Source of the DNA: Eutreptiella sp. 'Long Island Sound 2002'
Lineage: Eukaryota; Euglenozoa; Euglenophyceae; Eutreptiales; Eutreptiaceae
Reading direction: 5' to 3'
DNA length: 64,000 nt
NCBI GenBank assembly: GCA_964036045.1
Contig: OZ038381.1
Coordinates: 162,134,283-162,198,282 of the forward strand
Shown: positions 1-12,400 of the stretch, in pieces
Layout of the letters: every line of letters starts with the position of its first letter
How positions within the stretch are numbered: position 1 is the stretch's first letter
The notes under the pieces: model-generated
The model's input: only the letters and a program-made list of their open reading frames with translations
Databases searched by the model: none
Told to the model about the DNA's origin: nothing
Program-made: the position numbers and the translations under genes

Positions 1-539
1 GGGGGCAAAATCAGAAGTGGCCCACAAGTGGGCAAATTGGCTACCTCACCCCTGCCGTATCGGGGAGCCCCACCGCTTCAGAGCGGGGGGCAAAATCAGA
101 AGTGGCCCACAAGTGGGCAAATTGGCTACCTCACCCCTGCCGTATCGGGGAGCCCCACCGCTTCAGAGCGGGGGGCAAAATCAGAAGTGGCCCACAAGTG
201 GGCAAATTGGCTACCTCACGCCTGCCGTATCGGGGATCCCCACCGCTGCAGAGCGGAAGACAAAATCAGAAGTGGCCCACAAGTGGGCAAATTGACTTCC
301 TCACCCCTGCCGTATCGGGAAGCCCCACCGCGGTAGAGCGGGGGGCAAAATCAGAAGTGGCCCACAAGTGGGCAAATTGGCTACCTCACCCCTGCCGTAT
401 TGGGGAGCCCCACCGCTGCAGAGCGGGGGGCAAAATCAGAAGTGGCCCACAAGTGGGCAAATTGGCTACCTCACCCCTGCCGTATCGGGGATCCCCACCG
501 CTGCAGAGCGGGGGGCAAAATCAGAAGTGGCCCACAAGT

Positions 540-3500
540 GGGCAAATTGGCTACCTCACCCCTGCCGTATAGGGGAGCCCCAGCGATTCAGAGCAGGGGG
601 CAAAATCAGAAGTGGCCCACAAGTGGGCAAATTGGCTACCTCACCCCTGCCGTATCGGGGAGCCCCACCGCTGCACAGCGGGGGGCAAAATCAGAAGTGG
701 CCCACAAGTGGGCAAATTGGCTACCTCACCCCTGCCGTATCGGGGAGCCCCACCGCTGCAAAGCGGGGGACAAAATCAGAAGTGGCCCACAAGTGGGCAA
801 ATTGGCTACCTCACCCCTGCCGTATCGGGGAGCCCCACCGCTGCAGACCGGGGGGCAAAATCAGAAGTGGCCCACAAGTGGGCAAATTGGCTACCTCACC
901 CCTGCCGTATCGGGGAGCCCCACCACTGTAGAGCGGGGGGCAAAATCAGAAGTGGCAGACAAGTGGGCAAATTGGCTACCTCACCCCTGCCGTATCGGGG
1001 AGCCCCACCGTTGCAGAGCGGGGGGCAAAATCAGAAGTGGCCCACAAGTGGGCAAATTGGCTACCTCACCCCTGCCGTATCGGGGAGCCCCACCGCTGCA
1101 GAGCGGAAGACAAAATCAGAAGTGGCCCACAAGTGGGCAAATTGGCTACCTCACCCCTGCCGTATCGGGGAGCCCCACCGCTGCAGAGCGGGGGGCAAAA
1201 TCAGAAGTGGCCCACAAGTGGGCGAAATGGCTACCTCACCCCTGCCGTATCGGGGAGCCCCACCGCTGCAGAGCGGGGGGCAAAATCAGAAGTGGCCCAC
1301 AAGTGGGCAAATTGGCTATCTCCCCCCGCCGTATCGGGGAGCCCCACCGCTGCAGAGCGGGGGGCAAAATCAGAAGTGGCCCACAAGTGGGCAAATCACC
1401 TACCTCACCCCTGCCGTATCGGGGAGTCCCACCGTTGCAGAGCGGGGGGCAAAATCAGAAGTGGCCCACAAGTGGGCAAATTGGCTACCTCACCCCTGCC
1501 GTATCGGGGAGCCCCACCGCTTCAGAGCGGAAGACAAAATCAGAAGTGGCCCACAAGTGGGCAAATTGGCTTCCTCACCCCTGCCGTATCGGGAAGCCCC
1601 ACCGCGGTAGAGCGGGGGGCAAAATCAGAAGTGGCCCACAAGTGGGCAAATTGGCTACCTCACCCCTGCCGTATTGGGGAGCCCCACCGCTGCAGAGCGG
1701 GGGGCAAAATCAGAAGTGGCCCACAAGTGGGCAAATTGGCTACCTCACGCCTGCCATATCGGGGATCCCCACCGCTGCAGAGCGGGGGACAAAATCAGAA
1801 GTGGCCCACAAGTGGGCAAATTGGCTACCTCACCCCTGCCGTATAGGGGAGCCCCACCGCTGCAGAGCGGGGGGCAAAATCAGAAGTGGCCCACAAGTGG
1901 GCAAATTGGCTACCCCACCCCTGCCGTATCGGGGAGCCCCACCGCTGTAGAGCAGGGGGCAAAATCAGTAGTGGCCCACAAGTGGGCAAATTGGCTACCT
2001 CACCCCTGCCGTATCGGGGAGCCCCACCGCTGCAGAGCGGGGGGCAAAATCAGAAGTGGCAGACAAGTGGGCAAATTGGCTACCTCACCCCTGCCGTATC
2101 GGGGAGCCCCACCGCTGCAGAGCGGGGGGCAAAATCAGAAGTGGGACACAAGTGGGCAAATTGGCTACCTCACCCTTGCCGTATCGGGGAGCCCCACCGC
2201 TGCAGAGCGGGGGGCAAAATCAGAAGTGGCCCACACGTGGGCAAATTGGCTACCTCACCCCTGCCGTATCGGGGAGCCCCACCGCTGTAGAGCGGGGGAC
2301 AAAATCAGAAGTGGCCCACAAGTGGGCAAATTGGCTACCTCACCCCTGCCGTATCGGGGAGCCCCGCCGCTGTAGAGCGGGGGGCAAAATCAGAAGTGGC
2401 CCACAAGTGGGCAAATTGGCTACCTCACCCCTGCCGTATCGGGGAGCCCCACCGCTGCAGAGCGGGGGACAAAATCAGAAGTGGCCCACAAGTGGGTGAA
2501 ATGGCTACCTCACCCCTGCCGTATCGGGGAGCCCCACCGCTGTAGAGCGGAAGACAAAATCAGAAGTGGCCCACAAGTGGGCAAATTGGCTACCTCACCC
2601 CTGCCGTATCGGGGAGCCCCACCGCTGCAGAGCGGGGGGCAAAATCAGAAGTGGCCCACAAGTGGGCAAATTGGCTACCTCACCCCTGCCGTATCGGGGA
2701 GCCCCACCGCTTCAGAGCGGGGGGCAAAATCAGAGGTGGCCCACAAATGGGCGAAATGGCTACCTTATCCCTGCCGTATCGGGGAGCCCCACCGCTGCAG
2801 AGCGGGGGGCAAAATGAGAAGTGGCCCACAAGTGGGCAAATTGGCTAGCTCACCCCTGCCGTATCGGGGAGCCCCACCGCTACAGAGCGGGGGGCGAAAT
2901 TAGAAGTGGCCCACAAGTGGGCAAATTGGCTACCTCACCCCTGCCGTATCGGGGAGCCCCACCGTTGCAGAGCGGGGGACAAAATCAGAAGTGGCCCACA
3001 AGTGGGCAAATTGGCTACCTCACCCCTGCCGTATCGGGGAGCCCCACCGCTGCAGAGCGGGGGGCAAAATCAGAAGTGGCCCACAAGTGGGCGAAATGGC
3101 TACCCCACCCCTGCCGTATCGGGGAGCCCCACCGCTGCAGAGCGGGGGACAAAATCAGAAGTGGCCCACAAGTGGGCAAATTGGCTACCTCACCCCTGCC
3201 GTATCGGGGAGCCCCACCGCTGCAGAGCGGGGGGCAAAATCAGAAGTGGCCCACAAGTGGGCAAATTGGCTACCTCACCCCTGCCGTATCGGGGAGCCCC
3301 ACCGCTTCAGAGTGGGGGGCAAAATCAGAAGTGGCCCACAAGTGGGCAAATTGGCTACCTCACCCCTGCCGTATCGGGGAGCCCCACCGCTGCAGAGCGG
3401 GGGGCAAAATCAGAAGTGGCCCACAAGTGGGCAAATTGGCTACCTCACCCCTGCCGTATCGGGGAGCCCCACCGCTGCAGAGCGGGGGGCAAAATCAGAA

Positions 3501-6500
3501 GTGGCCCACAAGTGGGCAAATTGGCTACCTCACCCCTGCCGTATCGGGGAGCCCCACCGCTTCAGAGCGGGGGGCAAAATCAGAAGTGGCCCACAAGTGG
3601 GCAAATTGGCTACCTCACGCCTGCCGTGTCGGGGATCCCCACCGCTGCACAGCGGAAGACAAAATCAGAAGTGGCCCACAAGTGGGCAAATTGGCTTCCT
3701 CACCCCTGCCGTATCGGGAAGCCCCACCGCGGTAGAGCGGGGGGCAAAATCAGAAGTGGCCCACAAGTGGGCAAATTGGCTACCTCACCCCTGCCGTATT
3801 GGGGAGCCCCACCGCTGCAGAGCGGGGGGCAAAATCAGAAGTGGCCCACAAGTGGGCAAATTGGCTACCTCACGCCTGCCGTATCGGGGAGCCCCACCGC
3901 TGCAGAGCGGGGGGCAAAATCAGCAATGGCCCACAAGTGGGCAAATTGGCTACCTCACCCGTGCCGTATACGGGAGCCCCAGCGATTCAGAGCAGGGGGC
4001 AAAATCAGAAGTGGCCCACAAGTGGGCAAATTGGCTACCTCACCCCTGCCGTATCGGGGAGCCCCACCGCTGCAGAGCGGGGGGCAAAATCAGCAATGGC
4101 CCACAAGTGGGCAAATTGGCTACCTCACCCCTGCCGTATCGGGGAGCCCCACCGCTGCAAAGCGGGGGACAAAATCAGAAGTGGCCCACAAGTGGGCGAA
4201 ATGGCTACCTCACCCCTGCCGTATCGGGGAGCCCCACCGCTGCAGACCGGGGGGCAAAATCAGAAGTGGCCCACAAGTGGGCAAATTGGCTACCTCACGC
4301 CTGCCGTATCGGGGAGCCCCACCACTGTAGAGCGGGGGGCAAAATCAGAAGTGGCAGACAAGTGGGCAAATTGGCTACCTCACCCCTGCCGTATCGGGGA
4401 GCCCCACCGTTGCAGAGCGGGGGGCAAAATCAGAAGTGGCCCACAAGTGGGCAAATTGGCTACCTCACCCCTGCCGTATCAGGGAGCCCCACCGCTGCAG
4501 AGCGGAAGACAAAATCAGAAGTGGCCCACAAGTGGGCAAATTGGCTACCTCACGCCTGCCGTATCGTGGAGCCCCACCGCTGCAGAGCGGGGGGCAAAAT
4601 CAGAAGTGGCCCACAAGTGGGCAAATTGGCTACCTCACCCCTGCCGTATCGGGGAGCCCCACCGCTGCAGAGCGGGGGGCAAAATCAGAAGTGGCCCACA
4701 AGTGGGCAAATTGGCTACCTCACCCCTGCCGTATAGGGGAGCCCCAGCGATTCAGATCAGGGGGCAAAATCAGAAGTGGCCCACAAGTGGGCAAATTGGC
4801 TACCTCACCCCTGCCGTATCGGGGAGCCCCACCGCTGCAGAGCGGGGGGCAAAATCAGCAATGGCCCACAAGTGGGCAAATTGGCTACCTCACCCCTGCC
4901 GTATCGGGGAGCCCCACCGCTGCAAAGCGGGGGACAAAATCAGAAGTGGCCCACAAGTGGGCGAAATGGCTACCTCACCCCTGCCGTATCGGGGAGCCCC
5001 ACCGCTGCAGACCGGGGGGCAAAATCAGAAGTGGCCCACAAGTGGGCAAATTGGCTACCTCACCCCTGCCGTATCGGGGAGCCCCACCACTGTAGAGCGG
5101 GGGGCAAAATCAGAAGTGGCAGACAAGTGGGCAAATTGGCTACCTCACCCCTGCCGTATCGGGGAGCCCCACCGTTGCAGAGCGGGGGGCAAAATCAGAA
5201 GTGGCCCACAAGTGGGCAAATTGGCTACCTCACCCCTGCCGTATCGGGGAGCCCCACCGCTGCAGAGCGGAAGACAAAATCAGAAGTGGCCCACAAGTGG
5301 GCAAATTGGCTACCTCACGCCTGCCGTATCGGGGAGCCCCACCGCTGCAGAGCGGGGGGCAAAATCAGAAGTGGCCCACAAGTGGGCAAATTGGCTACCT
5401 CACCCCTGCCGTATCGGGGAGCCCCACCGCTTCAGAGCGGGGGGCAAAATCAGAAGTGGCCCACAAGTGGGCAAATTGGCTACCTCACCCCTGCCGTATC
5501 GGGGAGCCCCACCGCTTCAGAGCGGGGGGCAAAATCAGAAGTGGCCCACAAGTGGGCAAATTGGCTACCTCACGCCTGCCGTATCGGGGATCCCCACCGC
5601 TGCAGAGCGGAAGACAAAATCAGAAGTGGCCCACAAGTGGGCAAATTGGCTTCCTCACCCCTGCCGTATCGGGAAGCCCCACCGCGGTAGAGCGGGGGGC
5701 AAAATCAGAAGTGGCCCACAAGTGGGCAAATTGGCTACCTCACCCCTGCCGTATCGGGGAGCCCCACCGCTGCAGAGCGGGGGGCAAAATCAGAAGTGGC
5801 CCACAAGTGGGCAAATTGGCTACCTCACGCCTGCCGTATCGGGGAGCCCCACCGCTGCAGAGCGGGGGGCAAAATCAGAAGTGGCCCACAAGTGGGCAAA
5901 TTGGCTACCTCACCCCTGCCGTATAGGGGAGCCCCAGCGATTCAGAGCAGGGGGCAAAATCAGAAGTGGCCCACAAGTGGGCAAATTGGCTACCTCACCC
6001 CTGCCGTATCGGGGAGCCCCACCGCTGCAGAGCGGGGGGCAAAATCAGCAATGGCCCACAAGTGGGCAAATTGGCTACCTCACCCCTGCCGTATCGGGGA
6101 GCCCCACCGCTGCAAAGCGGGGGACAAAATCAGAAGTGGCCCACAAGTGGGCGAAATGGCTACCTCACCCCTGCCGTATCGGGGAGCCCCACCGCTGCAG
6201 ACCGGGGGGCAAAATCAGAAGTGGCCCACAAGTGGGCAAATTGGCTACCTCACCCCTGCCGTATCGGGGAGCCCCACCACTGTAGAGCGGGGGGCAAAAT
6301 CAGAAGTGGCAGACAAGTGGGCAAATTGGCTACCTCACCCCTGCCGTATCGGGGAGCCCCACCGCTTCAGAGCGGGGGGCAAAATCAGAAGTGGCCCACA
6401 AGTGGGCAAATTGGCTACCTCACCCCTGCCGTATCGGGGAGCCCCACCGCTGCAGAGCGGAAGACAAAATCAGAAGTGGCCCACAAGTGGGCAAATTGGC

Positions 6501-7919
6501 TACCTCACCCCTGCCGTATCGGGGAGCCCCACCGCTGCAGAGCGGGGGACAAAATCAGAAGTGGCCCACAAGTGGGCGAAATGGCTACCTCACCCCTGCC
6601 GTATCGGGGAGCCCCACCGCTGCAGAGCGGGGGGCAAAATCAGAAGTGGCCCACAAGTGGGCAAATTGGCTATCTCCCCCCGCCGTATCGGGGAGCCCCA
6701 CCGCTGCAGAGCGGGGGGCAAAATCAGAAGTGGCCCACAAGTGGGCAAATCACCTACCTCACCCCTGCCGTATCGGGGAGTCCCACCGTTGCAGAGCGGG
6801 GGGCAAAATCAGAAGTGGCCCACAAGTGGGCAAATTGGCTACCTCACCCCTGCCGTATCGGGGAGCCCCACCGCTTCAGAGCGGAAGACAAAATCAGAAG
6901 TGGCCCACAAGTGGGCAAATTGGCTTCCTCACCCCTGCTGTATCGGGAAGCCCCACCGCGGTAGAGCGGGGGGCAAAATCAGAAGTGGCCCACACGTGGG
7001 CAAATTGGCTACCTCACCCCTGCCGTATTGGGGAGCCCCACCGCTGCAGAGCGGGGGGCAAAATCAGAAGTGGCCCACAAGTGGGCAAATTGGCTACCTC
7101 ACGCCTGCCATATCGGGGATCCCCACCGCTGCAGAGCAGGGGGCAAAATCAGAAGTGGCCCACAAGTGGGCAAATTGGCTACCCCACCCCTGCCGTATCG
7201 GGGAGCCCCACCGCTGTAGAGCAGGGGGCAAAATCAGAAGTGGCCCACAAGTGGGCAAATTGGCTACCTCACCCCTGCCGTATCGGGGAGCCCCACCGCT
7301 GCAGAGCGGGGGGCAAAATCAGAAGTGGCAGACAAGTGGGCAAATTGGCTACCTCACCCCTGCCGTATCGGGGAGCCCCACCGCTGCAGAGCGGGGGGCA
7401 AAATCAGAAGTGGGACACAAGTGGGCAAATTGGCTACCTCACCCCTGCCGTATCGGGGAGCCCCACCGCTGCAGAGCGGGGGACAAAATCAGAAGTGGCC
7501 CACACGTGGGCAAATTGGCTACCTCACCCCTGCCGTATTGGGGAGCCCCACCGCTGCAGAGCGGGGGGCAAAATCAGAAGTGGCCCACAAGTGGGCAAAT
7601 TGGCTACCTCACCCCTGCCGTATCGGGGAGCCCCACCGCTTCAGAGCGGGGCGCAAAATTAGAAGTGGCCCACAAGTGGGCAAATTGGCTACCTCACCCC
7701 TGCCGTATCGGGGAGCCCCACCGCTGCACAGCGGGGGGCAAAATCAGAAGTGGCCCACAAGTGGGCAAATTGGCTACCTCACCCCTGCCGTATCGGGGAG
7801 CCCCGCCGCTGTAGAGCGGGGGGCAAAATCAGAAGTGGCCCACAAGTGGGCAAATTGGCTACCTCACCCCTGCCGTATCGGGGAGCCCCACCGCTGCAGA
7901 GCGGGGGACAAAATCAGAA
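540..7919 (+). repeat. Long-range duplication in satellite A, offset 5,354 bp
   Basis: The string of variant monomers at about 540-2480 recurs at about 5894-7919 with the same diagnostic variants in the same order: cagcgattcagagcag, the 84-bp monomer with tatctccccccgcc, the aaatcacctac monomer, gaagac monomers and the cacgcctgccatat monomer. The offset is 5,354 bp (63 monomers less one base) up to about 2,400, then 5,439 bp, so one copy has gained or lost one monomer. Within this stretch a shorter block with the cagcaatggcc variant recurs at about 4011, 4776 and 5966 (offsets 765 and 1,190 bp, or 9 and 14 monomers). This is the pattern expected from unequal exchange or amplification of multi-monomer blocks. 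Confidence 0.75.
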
Positions 7920-9499
7920 GTGGCCCACAAGTGGGTGAAATGGCTACCTCACCCCTGCCGTATCGGGGAGCCCCACCGCTGTAGAGCGGAAGACAAAATC
8001 AGAAGTGGCCCACAAGTGGGCAAATTGGCTACCTCACCCCTGCCGTATCGGGGAGCCCCACCGCTGCAGAGCGGGGGGCAAAATCAGAAGTGGCCCACAA
8101 GTGGGCAAATTGGCTACCTCACCCCTGCCGTATCGGGGAGCCCCACCGCTGCAGAGCGGGGGGCAAAATCAGAAGTGGCCCACAAGTGGGCAAATTGGCT
8201 ACCTCACCCCTGCCGTATCGGGGAGCCCCACCGCTGCAGAGCGGGGGGCGAAATTAGAAGTGGCCCACAAGTGGGCAAATTGGCTACCTCACCCCTGCCG
8301 TATCGGGGAGCCCCACCGTTGCAGAGCGGGGGACAAAATCAGAAGTGGCCCACAAGTGGGCAAATTGGCTACCTCACCCCTGCCGTATCGGGGAGCCCCA
8401 CCGCTGCAGAGCGGGGGGCAAAATCAGAAGTGGCCCACAAGTGGGCGAAATGGCTACCCCACCCCTGCCGTATCGGGGAGCCCCACCGCTGCAGAGCGGG
8501 GGACAAAATCAGAAGTGGCCCACAAGTGGGCAAATTGGCTACCTCACCCCTGCCGTATCGGGGAGCCCCACCGCTGCAGAGCGGGGGGCAAAATCAGAAG
8601 TGGCCCACAAGTGGGCAAATTGGCTACCTCACCCCTGCCGTATTGGGGAGCCCCACCGCTGCAGAGCGGGGGGCAAAATCAGAAGTGGCCCACAAATGGG
8701 CGAAATGGCTCCCTTATCCCTGGCGTATCGGGGAGCCCCACCGCTGCAAAGCGGGGGGCAAAATCAGAAGTGGCCCATAAGTGGGCAAATTGGCTACCTT
8801 ATCCCTGCCGTATCGGGGATCCCCACCGCTTCAGAGCGGGGGGCAAATTCAGAAGTGGCCCACAAGTGGGCAAATTGGCTACCTCACCCCTGCTGTATCG
8901 GGGAGCCCCACCGCTGCAGAGCGGGGGGCAAAATCAGAAGTGGCCCACAAGTGGGCAAATTGGCTACCTCACCCCTGCCGTATCGGGGAGCCCCACCGCT
9001 GTAGAGCGGGGGGCAAAATCAGAAGTGGCCCACAAGTGGGCAAATTGGCTACCTCACCCCTGCCGTATAGGGGAGCCCCACCGCTGCACAGCGGGGGGCA
9101 AAATCAGAAGTGGCCCACAAGTGGGCGAAATGGCTACCTCACCCCTGCCGTATCGGGGAGCCCCACCGCTTCAGAGCGGGGGGCAAAATCAGAAGTGGCC
9201 CACAAGTGGGCAAATTGGCTACCTCACCCCTGCCGTATCGGGGAGCCCCACCGCTTCAGAGCGGGGGGCAAAATCAGAAGTGGCCCACAAATGGGCGAAG
9301 TGGCTACCTTATCCCTGCCGTATCGGGGAGCCCCACCGCTTCAGAGCGGGGGGCAAAATCAGAAGTGGCCCACAAGTGGGCAAATTGGCTACCCCACCCC
9401 TTCCGTATCGGGGAGCCCCACCGCTGCAGAGCGGGGGGCAAAATCAGAAGTGGCCCACAAGTGGGCAAATTGGCTACCTCACGCCTGCCGTATCGGGGA

Positions 9500-12400
9500 G
9501 CCCCACCCCTGCAGAGCGGGGGGCAAAATCAGAAGTGGCCCACAAGTGGGCAAATTGGCTACCTCACCCCTGCCGTATAGGGGAGCCCCACCGCTGCAGA
9601 GCGTGGGGCAAAATCAGAAGTGGCCCACAAGTGGGCAAATTGGCTACCTCACCCCTGCCATATAGGGGAGCCCCACCGATGCAGAGCGGGGGGCAAAATC
9701 AGAAGTGGCCCACAAGTGGGCAAATTGGCTACTTCACCCCTGCCGTATCGGGGAGCCCCACCGCTGTAGAGCAGGGGGCAAAATCAGAAGTGGCCCACAA
9801 GTGGGCAAATTGGCTACCTCACCCCTGCCGTATCGGGGAGCCCCACCGCTGCAGAGCGGGGGACAAAATCAGAAGTGGCAGACAAGTGGGCAAATTGGCT
9901 ACCTCACCACTGCCGTATCGGGGAGCCCCACCGCTGCAGAGCGGGGGGCAAAATCAGAAGTGGCAGACAAGTGGGCAAATTGGCTACCTCACCCCTGCCG
10001 TATCGGGGAGCCCCACCGCTGCAGAGCGGGGGACAAAATCAGAAGTGGCCCACAAGTGGGCAAATTGGCTACTTCACCCTTGCCGTATCGGGGAGCCCCA
10101 CCGCTGCAGAGCGGGGGGCAAAATCAGAAGTGGCCCACAAGTGGGCGAAATGGCTACCCCACCCCTGCCGTATCGGGGAGCCCCACCGCTGCAGAGCGGG
10201 GGACAAAATCAGAAGTGGCACACAAGTGGGCAAATTGGCTACCTCACCCCTGCTGTATCGGGGAGCCCCACCGCTGCAGAGCGGGGGACAAAATCAGAAG
10301 TGGCCCACAAGTGGGCAAATTGGCTACCTCACCCCTGCCATATAGGGGAGCCCCACCGATGCAGAGCGGGGGGCAAAATCAGAAGTGGCCCACAAGTGGG
10401 CAAATTGGCTACCTCACCCCTGCCATATAGGGGAGCCCCACCGATGCAGAGCGGGGGGCAAAATCAGAAGTGGCCCACAAGTGGGCAAATTGGCTACTTC
10501 ACCCCTGCCGTATCGGGGAGCCCCACCGCTGTAGAGCAGGGGGCAAAATCAGAAGTGGCCCACAAGTGGGCAAATTGGCTACCTCACCCCTGCCGTATCG
10601 GGGAGCCCCACCGCTGCAGAGCGGGGGGCAAAATCAGAAGTGGCCCACAAGTGGGCGAAATGGCTACCCCACCCCCGCCGTATCGGGGAGCCCCACCGCT
10701 GCAGAGCGGGGTCAAAATTAGAAGTGGCCCACAAGTGGGCAAATTGGCTACTTCACGCCTGCCGTATCGGGGAGCCCCACCACTGTAGAGCGGGGGGCAA
10801 AATCAGAAGTGGCACACAAGTGGGCAAATTGGCTACCTCACCCCTGCCGTATCGGGGAGCCCCACCGCTGCAGACCGGGGGGCAAAATCAGAAGTGGCCC
10901 ACAAGTGGGCAAATTGGCTACCTCACCCCTGCCGTATCGGGGAGCCCCACCGCTGCAGAGCGGGGGGCAAAATCAGAAGTGGCACACAAGTGGGCAAATT
11001 GGCTACCTCACCCCTGCCGTATCGGGGAGCCCCACCGTTGCAGAGCGGGGGGCAAAATCAGAAGTGGCCCACAAGTGGGCAAATTGGCTACCTCACCCCT
11101 GCCGTATCGGGGAGCCCCACCGCTGCACAGCGGGGGACGAAGTCAGAAGTGGCCCACAAGTGGGCGAAATGGCTACCTCACCCCTGCCGTATCGGGGAGC
11201 CCCACCGTTGCAGAGCGGGGGGCAAAATCAGAGGTGGCCCACAAGTGGGCAAATTGGCTATCTCCCCCCGCCGTATCGGGGAGCCCCACCGCTGCAGAGC
11301 GGGGTCAAAATTAGAAGTGGCCCACAAGTGGGCAAATTGGCTACTTCACGCCTGCCGTATCGGGGAGCCCCACCGCTGCAGAGCGGGGGGCAAAATCAGA
11401 AGTGGCCCACAAGTGGGCAAATTGGCTACCTCACCCCTGCCGTATCGGGGAGCCCCACCGCTTCAGAGCGGGGGCAAAATCAGAAGTGGCCCACAAATGG
11501 GCGAAATGGCTACCTTATCCCTGCCGTATCGGGGAGCCCCACCGCTGCAGAGCGGGGGGCAAAATCAGAAGTGGCCCACAAGTGGGCAAATTGGCTACCT
11601 CACCCCTGCCGTATCGGGGATCCCCACCGCTGCAGAGCGGGGGGCAAAATCAGAAGTGGCCCACAAGTGGGCGAAATGGCTACCTCACCCCTGCTGTATC
11701 GGGGAGCCCCACCGCTGCAGAGCGGGGGACAAAATCAGAAGTGGCCCACAAGTGGGCGAAATGGCTACCTCACCCCTGCCGTATCGGGGAGCCCCACCGC
11801 TGCAGAGCGGGGGGCAAAATCAGAAGTGGCCCACAAGTGGGCAAATTGGCTACCTCACCCCTGCCGTATCGGGGAGCCCCACCGCTGCAGAGCGGGGGGC
11901 AAAATCAGAAGTGGCCCACAAGTGGGCGAAATGGCTACCCCACCCCTGCCGTATCGGGGAGCCCCACCGCTGCAGAGCGGGGGGCAAAATCAGAAGTGGC
12001 AGACAAGTGGGCAAATTGGCTACCTCACCACTGCCGTATCGGGGAGCCCCACCGCTGCAGAGCGGGGGGCAAAATCAGAAGTGGCCCACAAGTGGGTGAA
12101 ATGGCTACCCCACCCCCGCCGTATCGGGGAGCCCCACCGCTGCAGAGCGGGGTCAAAATTAGAAGTGGCCCACAAGTGGGCAAATTGGCTACTTCACGCC
12201 TGCCGTATCGGGGAGCCCCACCACTGTAGAGCGGGGGGCAAAATCAGAAGTGGCACACAAGTGGGCAAATTGGCTACCTCACCCCTGCCGTATCGGGGAG
12301 CCCCACCGTTGCAGAGCGGGGGGCAAAATCAGAAGTGGCCCACAAGTGGGCAAATTGGCTACCTCACCCCTGCCGTATCGGGGAGCCCCACCGCTGCAGA